A stretch of 64,000 bases of DNA, from assembly GCF_004369225.1 (NCBI RefSeq), contig NZ_QFFZ01000013.1:1-64000 (forward strand). The letters are read 5' to 3'. This document shows, in pieces, positions 54,761 through 63,710 of the stretch. A program made the position numbers and the translations under genes. The notes beneath the pieces were generated by a model that saw only the letters and a list, made by a program, of their open reading frames with translations, was not told the origin of the DNA and searched no databases. Origin of the DNA: Pelotomaculum propionicicum (lineage in GTDB: Bacteria; Bacillota; Desulfotomaculia; Desulfotomaculales; Pelotomaculaceae). Each line of letters opens with the position of its first letter. Position 1 is the first letter of the stretch.

Positions 54761-57589
54761 ATGGCTTTTAAGGATACGGAACAAATTACGATGTTGGATC
54801 AAAAACAAGATACCAAAAACCAGCCGGTTACCTGCCTGGGGATGACTTTTGAAAATGATGAAGCCCGCCGGACGTATTTTACCGAGGAACTGCGCAAGCG
54901 GCTGCCTGAGTTGAAACAAATGGAAGGGTTTCCGGTTGGCGAGGATGAAGATATCCTCGCCCTTTCGGACCCGCCTTATTATACAGCCTGTCCGAATCCG
55001 TTTATACCGGATTTTATTAAACAGTGGGAAGAGGCAAAGAAACAGTTATACGGTGAAGACCAGGAGGATCACCGGGAACCTTTTGCTGCGGATGTATCGG
55101 AAGGGAAGAATGACCCGATTTATAATGCGCACAGTTACCATACCAAGGTGCCGCATAAGGCTATCATGCGGTACATCCTGCATTACACAGAGCCGGGAGA
55201 TATTGTATTTGACAGTTTCTGTGGAACGGGGATGACTGGTGTGGCCGCTCAGATGTGTGGCGATCGGAATATGGTTATGGAACTTGGATATCAAGTCAAA
55301 CCTGATGGCACTATATTGCGTGAAGAAACCGATGAAGATGGTAAAAATACCTGGGTAGCGTTTTCAAAGCTTGGTGCACGACGTGCGGTTTTGAATGACC
55401 TTTCACCTGCAGCCACTTTTATTGCAAAAAATTATACACAACACGGAGAAGTTGCTGAGTTTCAGGAGCGTATTTCGAAAGCACTTCACGCTGTAAAACA
55501 GAAACTTGGTTGGATGTATGAAACAGAAAATACTGAAACAGGAACTTCTGAAGAGCTTCTTTTTTGTGTTTGGTCAGATGTTTTTCTTTGTCCTGAATGT
55601 GGTGGCGATATTCCTTTTTGTAGTACAGCTTTAAATGATGTTGGGAAAATTGAAGGGAACTTTCATTGTCCACACTGCGATATAATAGTCAGCAAGAGTT
55701 CAGCTGAACATGCCTATGAGACAATATATGAACCCATTCTCAACACAACACGACTTGTAAGCAAGAGTGTTCCGGTAGAAGTATGTTGCAAGAAAAAAGA
55801 CACGAACTCCAAATATATGCGACCGGTAAACCAGAAAGACCTTGAAGTACTTACACGTGTTCAAGAATTTCGTCTTGCGTGGCATCCAGTAAATAAAATG
55901 ATGTTTAAAGATCATGCGTGGGGAGACCAATGGCGAAGGGGCTATCACTCCGATGTGACTCACGATTACCATTTTTTCCTAAAACGTCCACTGGCAATTA
56001 TAGCAGAAGTTCGTGCTCAGTTGGCAGATTACCTTCCAGGGCTTTTTTTGATAACAGCGACGATGCTTGGTCTTTCACGTTTGCAGAGATACACTCCAGG
56101 GAGCACCTTTCCTAATATGATCAGATCAGGGACCCTTTATATCGGTTCGTTACATCGAGAATGGAATGCGCTTTCATGGATAGAGGGAAAGACTAAGGGT
56201 ATCACTAGGATGTATGAAAAAGTATTCAATGCCATGGGGCAAACAGTAGTTACCACACAAAGTGCTTCTTGTCTCTTATGTCAACCTAACTCTTCAGCTG
56301 ATTACATCTTCCTAGACCCTCCTTTTGGTGACAACCTAGCATATTCTGAATTAAATTTTCTTTGGGAGGGATGGCTGAAGGTTTTTACCAGGCAAAGAGA
56401 CGAGGCAATTGTAAGCAAGCATCAATCAAAAGGATTAAATGAATATCGTGCACTTATGGCCGCATGTTTCAAGGAAGCGTATCGTGTCCTAAAGCCTGGT
56501 CGTTGGATGACGGTAGAGTTTTCTAACACAAGGGCATCGGTTTGGAACAGCATTCAAACCGCCCTTGCCGAGGCTGGCTTCATCGTTGCTAATTTATCGG
56601 CACTTGATAAACAGCAAGGGAGTTTCAATGCAATCACCACTCCAACATCAGTGAAGCAAGACCTCGTTATCTCTGCCTACAAACCTAATGGCGGGTTTGA
56701 GGAACGCTTCCAAAAAGAAGCCTCTACTGAGGAAGGCGTCTGGGATTTCGTCCGAACGCACTTGAAATACCTTCCTGTCACCAGGTGGCAGGGATCTCTC
56801 TTGCAAATAATCCCAGAACGTGATCCACGCATTCTATTCGACCAGATGGTTGCCTACTACGTTCGCAAAGGCTATCCGGTGCCCATCTCTAGCCAAGAGT
56901 TCCAGATTGGACTTGGCCAGCGTTTCCCCGAGCGGGACGGGATGTATTTTTTACCTGACCAAGTGGCCGAGTATGACAAAAAGCGCCTTACGGTCCGGGA
57001 GATATTGCAGCTTCAGCTTTTTGTCACCGACGAATCTTCGGCAATCAAATGGCTAAAACAACAGCTTTCCAGAAAGCCGCAGACCTTCCAGGAGCTTCAT
57101 CCACTTTTCTTTAAGGAGATCAGTGGCTGGCAAAAGTATGAGAAGCCTCTGGAACTTTCGGAGCTGCTCGAGCAGAACTTTCTGCGTTATGATGGTAGTG
57201 GGGAGGTGCCCGGCCAGATTCACAGCTATCTATCCACAAATTTCAAGGACCTCCGCAACTTGGCCAAGGACGACGAGACCCTTCGGAGTAAAGGGAAAGA
57301 TCGCTGGTATGTACCGGACCCCAATAAACAAGCAGACTTAGAGAAACTGCGCGAAAAATCCCTGCTGCGCGAATTTGCTTCCTATATGGAAGAGATGAAG
57401 AAGAGCAAGAAGAAATTAAAGCAGTTCCGTACCGAGGCCATCCGGGCCGGCTTTAAGAAGGCCTGGGGAGATAACGATTATCAAACCATTGTAGACATTG
57501 GCCGGCGTCTGCCGGAAAGCATCCTGCAAGAGGACGATAAACTTTTAATGTACTACGACAACGCGCAAATCCGGTTAGGTATGTTGTGA
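54761..57589 (+). CDS. pglX: BREX DNA adenine methyltransferase PglX (type 3)
   Basis: The 942-residue protein carries methyltransferase motif I VFDSFCGTGMTGVAAQM and motif IV LDPPFGDNLAYSELNF, with an SDPPYYTACPNPF block near the N-terminus. A zinc-ribbon-like insert has CPECGGDI and CPHCDI. It methylates host DNA for self-recognition in BREX. The middle (about 55290-56560) is more AT-rich than both ends. Its last ~95 bases are repeated at 58633-58730. Confidence 0.92.
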   Translation: MAFKDTEQITMLDQKQDTKNQPVTCLGMTFENDEARRTYFTEELRKRLPELKQMEGFPVGEDEDILALSDPPYYTACPNPFIPDFIKQWEEAKKQLYGEDQEDHREPFAADVSEGKNDPIYNAHSYHTKVPHKAIMRYILHYTEPGDIVFDSFCGTGMTGVAAQMCGDRNMVMELGYQVKPDGTILREETDEDGKNTWVAFSKLGARRAVLNDLSPAATFIAKNYTQHGEVAEFQERISKALHAVKQKLGWMYETENTETGTSEELLFCVWSDVFLCPECGGDIPFCSTALNDVGKIEGNFHCPHCDIIVSKSSAEHAYETIYEPILNTTRLVSKSVPVEVCCKKKDTNSKYMRPVNQKDLEVLTRVQEFRLAWHPVNKMMFKDHAWGDQWRRGYHSDVTHDYHFFLKRPLAIIAEVRAQLADYLPGLFLITATMLGLSRLQRYTPGSTFPNMIRSGTLYIGSLHREWNALSWIEGKTKGITRMYEKVFNAMGQTVVTTQSASCLLCQPNSSADYIFLDPPFGDNLAYSELNFLWEGWLKVFTRQRDEAIVSKHQSKGLNEYRALMAACFKEAYRVLKPGRWMTVEFSNTRASVWNSIQTALAEAGFIVANLSALDKQQGSFNAITTPTSVKQDLVISAYKPNGGFEERFQKEASTEEGVWDFVRTHLKYLPVTRWQGSLLQIIPERDPRILFDQMVAYYVRKGYPVPISSQEFQIGLGQRFPERDGMYFLPDQVAEYDKKRLTVREILQLQLFVTDESSAIKWLKQQLSRKPQTFQELHPLFFKEISGWQKYEKPLELSELLEQNFLRYDGSGEVPGQIHSYLSTNFKDLRNLAKDDETLRSKGKDRWYVPDPNKQADLEKLREKSLLREFASYMEEMKKSKKKLKQFRTEAIRAGFKKAWGDNDYQTIVDIGRRLPESILQEDDKLLMYYDNAQIRLGML

Positions 57590-57685
57590 AGAACAGGTGA
57601 CCGCTTTGACCACGTGGCGCGATCAGGTACTGATGGATTTTCAGGAACCGGTGCCACCTCGCTGGTGGCGGACCCAGACCATTTA
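57489..57685 (+). repeat. Left copy of duplicated pglX/pglZ junction
   Basis: About 197 bases covering the 3' end of pglX and the 5' end of pglZ. The corresponding copy is at 58633-58835, with scattered substitutions and small indels. The two copies flank the HEPN/MNT genes. Confidence 0.92.
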
Positions 57686-57689
57686 TTGA
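57606..57689 (+). pseudogene. Truncated, frameshifted 5' fragment of pglZ
   Basis: TTG 57606 encodes TTWRDQVLMDFQEPVPP, matching the real PglZ start (STWRDIILADFREPVPP). A 4-base deletion then shifts the frame and a stop follows at 57687. It is the remnant of pglZ left upstream of the inserted toxin-antitoxin pair. Confidence 0.9.
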
Positions 57690-57848
57690 AGCTGGCCACA
57701 ATAAATTTCTGCGAAATACTTTTAAAAATAATGATAGAATAAAATAAAAAGATTATTTGCACCTTTTTGCTCTACATAAAAAAGGGCTAAAACCTTTAGC
57801 AGATATTGGTATTGAAATGATGAAAGTAATAAAAAGGGAGTAACCTTT

Positions 57849-58238
57849 ATGAGGGCTCAAGCATCTGTATGGATAGATATTGCCTATGATGATTTAGACG
57901 CCGCAGAACATTGCTTCCAGGGAGACAGATTCTTGTGGGCTATGTTTATGTGCCAGCAGGCAGTAGAAAAAGCCATCAAGGCTGTGTATTTCGAAAAGAC
58001 CGGCTTGACTCCACCAAAAAAACATGATTTAGTTTCATTGGCTGGAAGCGCCGGTTTGCTTGAAAAATGTACAAAAGAGCTGAGGGACCTGTTACGCCGT
58101 CTTTCTCTATATTATATCGAAACTAGATATCCCGATAAACGTGCCGTTCTGGAAGCTAAATGCACTAAAGAGCATACAAAAGAAATCCTGGAACGCTCAA
58201 AGGGGGCTGTGGAATGGTTAAGAAGCATGTTGAAATAA
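57849..58238 (+). CDS. HEPN domain protein (toxin-antitoxin partner)
   Basis: A 129-residue HEPN protein of the PF05168 type: ASVWIDIAYDDLDAAEHCFQ, CQQAVEKAIKAVYFEKTGLT, PPKKHDL and YYIETRYPDK. The RNase-type RxxxxH motif is not visible, so activity is uncertain. ATG 57849 follows AAGGGAG. It overlaps the MNT gene by 25 bases. Confidence 0.93.
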   Translation: MRAQASVWIDIAYDDLDAAEHCFQGDRFLWAMFMCQQAVEKAIKAVYFEKTGLTPPKKHDLVSLAGSAGLLEKCTKELRDLLRRLSLYYIETRYPDKRAVLEAKCTKEHTKEILERSKGAVEWLRSMLK

Positions 58239-58537
58239 TTGCAGGTGAATATATAAAAGCTTTAAAAAGCAGGAACATACGTGTTGAAAAAGCCATTTTG
58301 TTTGGATCTTATGCAAAAGGGAGCGCGGGAAAAGACAGTGATATTGATATTGCCATAATTTCTCCGGACTTTGGTAAAGACTATATAGAGGAAGCTGTTA
58401 TACTTAAAGAAATCAGTGAAGATATTGATTTAGACATTTCCCCGAGACCCTACTCTCTGGAAGAATATAAAAATATAAAGCAAGGTCAATTCCTTTATGA
58501 CGAGATTGTTTCAAAGGGTAAACCAATTGTAGGCTAG
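58214..58537 (+). CDS. MNT-domain minimal nucleotidyltransferase
   Basis: A 107-residue pol-beta-type nucleotidyltransferase with FGSYAKGSAGKDSDIDIAII (GS-x10-DxD) and DLDISPRPYSLEEY supplying the third acidic site. MNT proteins neutralise HEPN partners, in studied systems by adenylylating them. The gene overlaps the HEPN gene, the usual pairing. Confidence 0.95.
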   Translation: MVKKHVEIIAGEYIKALKSRNIRVEKAILFGSYAKGSAGKDSDIDIAIISPDFGKDYIEEAVILKEISEDIDLDISPRPYSLEEYKNIKQGQFLYDEIVSKGKPIVG

Positions 58538-58553
58538 TCTTCGGTGGAATAGG

Positions 58554-58599
58554 CCCGGGCCACCTGACAAGTGCGCTTGCACACGACAGGAAGCCCGGG
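58554..58599. other. Highly structured hairpin downstream of the MNT gene
   Basis: Nested stems CCCGGGC/GCCCGGG, CCTG/CAGG and GTGC/GCAC are separated by matched internal loops (CA/AA, ACAA/ACGA) and close on a GCTT loop. No T-run follows. It sits at the right end of the inserted segment, before the second junction copy. Confidence 0.7.
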
Positions 58600-58632
58600 C
58601 TTCGGAATTAATACTGTTACGCATTAAATCCC

Positions 58633-58730
58633 TTGTAGACATTGGCCAGCGTCTGCCGGAAAGCATCCTGCAAGAGGAAGATAAATTTTTAATGTACTAC
58701 GATAACGCGCAAATACGGTTAGGTGTTTAG
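58633..58730 (+). pseudogene. 3' fragment of pglX (second copy)
   Basis: The frame encodes VDIGQRLPESILQEEDKFLM and YYDNAQIRLGV before TAG 58728. This matches the true PglX C-terminus (VDIGRRLPESILQEDDKLLM). It has no start or upstream gene. It shows that the HEPN/MNT segment lies inside a duplicated pglX-pglZ junction. Confidence 0.92.
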
Positions 58731-58835
58731 TGAAGGACAGGTGTACAACCTTTGAGCACGTGGCGGGACATAATACTGGCGGATTTTCGGGAACCGGTGC
58801 CGCCGCTTTCGTTGGTGGCGGACCCGGATCATTTA
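58633..58835 (+). repeat. Right copy of duplicated pglX/pglZ junction
   Basis: Counterpart of 57489-57685. This copy is continuous with the intact pglZ, while the left copy is continuous with the intact pglX. The copies are clearly diverged, not identical. Confidence 0.92.
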
Positions 58836-60731
58836 CTTCTGGATGAAATCCTCCTGTCTTCCTTAAAGGACATACAAGTGGAATTCATCCAGTACGGCGA
58901 TCCGGTGGCCTTTCGTTACCTGTTTGAATCCAGGTATCGTAAAGTATTGGAAGAGCGAACCTTAAGGTTACTGGTACAGGTAAATGATGTTCCCCTGGAG
59001 CAAATGCCTTACGATCTGCTGCAAATGGGGCGAAAACTGACCTACCGGATGCAAACTATATTTCCGAAGCTGTCACCCCAGGTAGTTAAGCAGTTGGACG
59101 CCCGGGACTTAGATGACTTGTATGCTGTCTATGGTCAGTATCAAGGCTCTGCTTCTCATGGCGAAACCTGTGATTTTATCTTGCGCAGGGTTTTTAAAGT
59201 AGCCTATGACATGATTGATGATGAAACGGAATTGGTAAAATACCTGCTTTCTAAACACTACCGGCAAAAACAATATCCGGAGGTTATCGAGTCATATCTC
59301 ATTGAGCAATTACAGAGGAAGAAGGAGTTAAATAAGCTGCCGCTGGCGGAGTTAGTAAAATCCCCGTCCTTTTTTTATAGCTACCTGCAAAATCAGTGGA
59401 TTGAGTATCTGCAGACCCTGCAGGAACAACCAATGGCATCAAAAGAAGTTGGCCTGCAGGATGGCATTTACGGCAAGGGAAAGACCCATCCCTTTGCTGA
59501 TGAAGATGTCTATCGATTGTTGGACAACCTGTTTATTGAAGGGTATTTAAAACCTGTAGAGGGTATCAATAGTGAACACTTACCCCAATGGACCCATGTC
59601 GGGCTGGTGACTGATCCTTCCCTCGATCATAAAAACCGTCTGGCAGGATTAATGGCAAACTTAAAGGAGAAACTTCAGGCTATCGGAAACTACCGGGACT
59701 GGATGAATGTCGTTCCGTTATATGGTGAAATAAAGGACCTGATTTTATACACAAATCTTGATCAGGATGAAAATATACTTGGCGAAGTAAAAGCCATCGA
59801 GGCCGGGCTGGATGCTCAGTTTGAACTGTGGATGATCCGGAACTACGGGAATCTGCAGAACCTGCCTTATTTGCCAAGACCGGTGATGCTGCACCAGGTG
59901 CCCCATTATATTGCAAGTAAGCGCCATGCCAAGGCGGCAATGGTGGTTTTGGATGGGATGAGTTATGTCCAATGGGTGCAAATCCGTAAGTATCTTCAGA
60001 CGAAAAGCTTTACCTTTGAAGAGCAAAGTGTTTTCGCCTGGGCGCCCTCCATTACTTCTATTTCCAGGCAAGCCCTTTTTTACGGAGAAATGCCCGTGTA
60101 CTTCCCCCATACACTGGGAACCACCAGGAAAGAAGAAGCGGCCTGGAAACTTTTCTGGGAGAACCATGATGTGTTCAAGGCCTATACCGGCTATGAAAAA
60201 AGCCTGGGCCGGAAAGAGGGCGCTTATCAATCCCCGGATAGTTTGCAAAAACCTTCGCTAAAAGTGCTTGGCCTGGTGATTGATACCATTGATAACCTGG
60301 TTCACACGGCCCTGCAGGGACAGCATGGGTTATACTCAGAGCTCAAGCTGTGGCTTGAAAAGGGTTATTTGACAGGACTTTTGGCAGACTTAATAAATAA
60401 GGGCTTCGAGGTTTACCTGACTTCCGATCACGGTAATAAGGAAAGCCGGGGCATTGGCCGTATCCCGGAAGGTGTTCTGGCAGAAACCCGGGGAGAACGG
60501 GTCAGGATTTATAAAGATAAGATGCTGCGCGATAAGGCCGCCGCTGCTTACTCTTCCATGGCTTGGCCCGGGCCTGGGTTGCCGGAGGACGTCCATATCT
60601 TGCTGGCTAAAAGTGGAGAAGCTTTTATTCAAGAAGGAGAAAATGTGGTCAGTCACGGTGGGATCAGCCTGGAAGAAGTAGTGGTGCCCTTTATACATAT
60701 TACAAGTAACAATAATCTTAAGAGGTTTTAA
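58752..60731 (+). CDS. pglZ: BREX phosphatase-like PglZ
   Basis: The 659-residue PglZ belongs to the alkaline-phosphatase-like superfamily. AAMVVLDGMSYVQWVQIR holds the first metal-binding Asp, and VYLTSDHGNKESRGIGRIPE has the DHG metal motif late in the chain. ENVVSHGGISLEEVVVPF is the typical C-terminal block. It starts at TTG 58752. PglZ is essential for BREX. It is followed one base later by the BrxA-like gene. Confidence 0.93.
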   Translation: MSTWRDIILADFREPVPPLSLVADPDHLLLDEILLSSLKDIQVEFIQYGDPVAFRYLFESRYRKVLEERTLRLLVQVNDVPLEQMPYDLLQMGRKLTYRMQTIFPKLSPQVVKQLDARDLDDLYAVYGQYQGSASHGETCDFILRRVFKVAYDMIDDETELVKYLLSKHYRQKQYPEVIESYLIEQLQRKKELNKLPLAELVKSPSFFYSYLQNQWIEYLQTLQEQPMASKEVGLQDGIYGKGKTHPFADEDVYRLLDNLFIEGYLKPVEGINSEHLPQWTHVGLVTDPSLDHKNRLAGLMANLKEKLQAIGNYRDWMNVVPLYGEIKDLILYTNLDQDENILGEVKAIEAGLDAQFELWMIRNYGNLQNLPYLPRPVMLHQVPHYIASKRHAKAAMVVLDGMSYVQWVQIRKYLQTKSFTFEEQSVFAWAPSITSISRQALFYGEMPVYFPHTLGTTRKEEAAWKLFWENHDVFKAYTGYEKSLGRKEGAYQSPDSLQKPSLKVLGLVIDTIDNLVHTALQGQHGLYSELKLWLEKGYLTGLLADLINKGFEVYLTSDHGNKESRGIGRIPEGVLAETRGERVRIYKDKMLRDKAAAAYSSMAWPGPGLPEDVHILLAKSGEAFIQEGENVVSHGGISLEEVVVPFIHITSNNNLKRF

Positions 60732-60732
60732 A

Positions 60733-61437
60733 ATGGCAAAACCAGTAGGGTTTGATCAAAAAATAATGTTACGGCATCTGGACTATATTGCCAGGGAAGC
60801 AAGCAAAATGGATCGCAAAAATATGTATGAAAAGCTGGACGAATTCTTAAATGCGGATGTTCACGGCGCCAAATCGAGAAAAAATGCTGTTACGATCTTG
60901 ATGAAAATCTGGTATTTGGTGCCTGATGATTTAAATGATGTGCGCCAAAGGGCTTTAGAACTGCTGCCATCTTTATTGCCCCGTGATCGTCTTGTCCTTC
61001 ATTGGGGTATGACTTTACTAGCCTATCCTTTTTTTAAAGACGTGGTTAGTGAGATGGGAAATTTGTTCGGGCTGCAAAATGAGGTGCCCAGCCAGCAAAT
61101 AGGCCGCAGGGTGAAAGGTCTCTACGGGGATCGACGCAGGGTGGAGGTAGCCGCCACGGCGGTATTGATGAGTATCAAATCCTGGGGGCTTATTGAGCGG
61201 AGTAAAAGTAATATTTATACCCTGCCGGAAAAATACGAAATAACCAATACAGCATTAAAGTTATGGCTGGCTGAGGTGGTCCTGCGGGTTTCCGGTTATC
61301 GGTATATGCCTCTGGAAATGATCCCGGCGGCAAAGGCTGTTTTCCCTTTCCATTTCAAAATTAACATTAGGGAATGTGAACATAGCAATTTCATTATCAA
61401 TCGGCAGGGGCTGGACATGCAGTTGGTTAGTCTTTGA
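60733..61437 (+). CDS. BrxA-like BREX protein (tentative)
   Basis: A 234-residue, mostly helical protein starting one base after pglZ. Its layout (SRKNAVTILMKIWYLVPDDL, HWGMTLLAYPFFKDVVSEMG, KSWGLIERS) parallels BrxA/DUF1819. The position after pglZ is where type 3 BREX has brxA. The identity is inferred from context and overall pattern, not from a diagnostic motif. Confidence 0.6.
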   Translation: MAKPVGFDQKIMLRHLDYIAREASKMDRKNMYEKLDEFLNADVHGAKSRKNAVTILMKIWYLVPDDLNDVRQRALELLPSLLPRDRLVLHWGMTLLAYPFFKDVVSEMGNLFGLQNEVPSQQIGRRVKGLYGDRRRVEVAATAVLMSIKSWGLIERSKSNIYTLPEKYEITNTALKLWLAEVVLRVSGYRYMPLEMIPAAKAVFPFHFKINIRECEHSNFIINRQGLDMQLVSL

Positions 61438-61579
61438 TGTTTTTTATTAATACCCTGTAAACATTATTGCTGTTATCTTCTTAGCATTGTAACGGCTTCC
61501 TCCCAGATTTATAAAGGATAGATAAAGCAATTAAAAGATTTTTTAATACAATATCTATTGACAGACTAATGTCACCTCC

Positions 61580-61613
61580 CTGGCTTAATCTAAAAGATAA
61601 AGCCAGTTTTTTA
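61580..61613 (+). terminator. Terminator of the BREX operon
   Basis: CTGGCTT and AAGCCAG form a stem with a 13-base loop, followed by TTTTTT. It lies about 140 bases after the BrxA-like gene. Confidence 0.75.
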
Positions 61614-61739
61614 ATGCTAATAATTGTTGTAATTTATCTAATCTTGTTGATGATTTGAGAGGAAAAGCTATCGGCTGGTAGAATTAAGGTTTAACAACAC
61701 AAATTTACATTTGGTGTATATATTCTTTGGAGTGATCAT

Positions 61740-63525
61740 ATGAACCACCTTCTTTCATCACTTAAGGAAGTTTGTGAAAAATACCCCTTGCAGGAGAAAA
61801 TACTTATTGTGCCGGGATACGGCCAGGGGCATGAACTCTGCGAATCACTGGCCAGGAGCGGTACAAAGTGGGTAAACCTGCACCCCGGTACTGCCGCCGG
61901 CCTGGCACATCAGATTGCCGGCGAGTACTTAGCTGAAAAAGAAATTACTCTACTAACAGGCCTGCTTACAACAGCCGTCGTTGAGGAAGTATTTCAGCAC
62001 CTGGAGGAACAAAAAGCCCTTCGTTATTTTATAAGAGAAAGCAGCTCCCCGGGGCTGATCCGCGCTATAGCTTCATCTATAAATGAACTAAGATACTGCG
62101 GGGTTGTAGCTAAAGCCCTTCCTCCAGACAGCTTTGTCAGCAAAGATAAAGGACACGACATGGCTGCTTTGCTAAAGGCCTATGAACAGTACCTTGAAGA
62201 TTATAAATATATAGATACCCCAGGTCTGCTTACTCTTGCATTGAATCTACTTTCCTCAAAGAAAAGTGCTTTAGGTACTGACACTGTATACCTTCTGCCA
62301 TCCTTTCTGCAGCTAAGCCCGCTTGAAGATCAATTAATCAAGTCGCTTGCTCAAGACAGGTTAATCGTCATACACCCAGACCCGGTTTACGGCTTGGCGG
62401 GGCCAGGCATAAAGCCACAGTATTTTTTGCCGGAAAACGCGGCTGCTCCCGCATCCGATGTGGAGCGTCTGCCCTGGCTGTATCAGGTTGGCCAGTCCCC
62501 AGAGCCGGTGGGCGATGGATCTTTAAGCTGCTTTCATTCCTACGGGCTGACGAACGAGGCCAGGGAAATTTTAAGGCGTGTTATGGCCGGAGGGACACCT
62601 TTGGACAGTGTAACCGTTGCTTATACAAACAGTGGGTACATACCCGTTTTTTATACTCTGGCCAGGCGCCTGGGGCTGAATATGACTTTCGAGGAAGGAA
62701 TACCCGGTTCGCTTACCGGCCCGGGCAGGGTCCTGCAGGGACTGGTTGACTGGATCAGGAATGATTATTCCGTAAGTGTCTTAAAGGTTCTTCTTTTAAG
62801 TGGAGATGTGCGGCTGCAAAGGGAAAAAGATACAATTCTCACATCGGCCGCGGCGGCGCGGGTTTTAAGCAGGTCCGGCATCGGCTGGGGCAGGGACCGC
62901 TATGTTCTGCTTCAAAGAATGAGCGAAACCCTTAAAGAAAAGGCCGCGGAAGAATTTGATGAAGAGGGTGGGGACAGCAGGCGTGAGCGATATTTGAGCC
63001 AGAGCGCCCTGGCTGAGCAGCTTTATAATGCCATTAACCCGCTCCTCTCCAACCTGCCGGTAATGGATAACCAGGGGAAAATCAGTTTCAGGGAGCTCAC
63101 AGCCGGCCTAGCCTACATTCTATCTGAGATTACACGCCCATTCAGTGAAATTGACGCTGCCGCCCTGAAAGGGTTGATCAACGACTTGGTGCAGGCCGGG
63201 CAGTTCGCCTCGTTTAACCTGGAAACAGACGAAGCCCTGGAGAGGGTGGAAAACATCCGTCAGGGATGCTTTTTCAACTTTAATGTTCCCCGGGACAAGC
63301 ACAATCCAAACCAGGGCTAAATATATGCTGTTTATACCCTGGGCCTACCGTATTCTGGAAAAGCAGCGCACACCTTCCAAAGAAGTTTCCAGAAGGGCCA
63401 GAAACTTTGAAATTTCTTTAATACAACCTCTATTAGATTCGGGGGACACTGACGGCGTTATAGGCAGAGAGTCCAGGGAAGGGCTCCAGAGGCTGCCTGG
63501 CGGAAAAGAGCCATTTATAGCTTAA
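61740..63525 (+). pseudogene. Broken AddB-like helicase/PD-(D/E)XK nuclease gene
   Basis: The frame 61740-63320 encodes 526 residues resembling the N-terminal, inactivated-helicase part of AddB-like PD-(D/E)XK proteins (ILIVPGYGQGHELCESLA, SINELRYCGVVAKAL). It stops at 63318. Beyond the stop another frame reads YAVYTLGLPYSGKAAHTF, resembling the family block GYSGRPHTF, and then breaks again. A fragment continues to 63525. The C-terminal nuclease domain is missing, so the gene looks inactivated. It lies between the BREX operon and a WYL regulator. Confidence 0.7.
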
Positions 63526-63710
63526 CCAAATTAAAGATGAAATTTCCATTTACACGGAATTATTTACACTCCCAATTAGCTTTTTAGAGGAGATTTTAAT
63601 CAGGTCCGAAAACATTTGCTTTCGGGCTTTGTTTTGTATAGCCCTAAATAAATTAAAATAGTTGACCAAAGATTTGCTCAAAAAGCTCTACTTAATACTC
63701 CCTCAAATTA

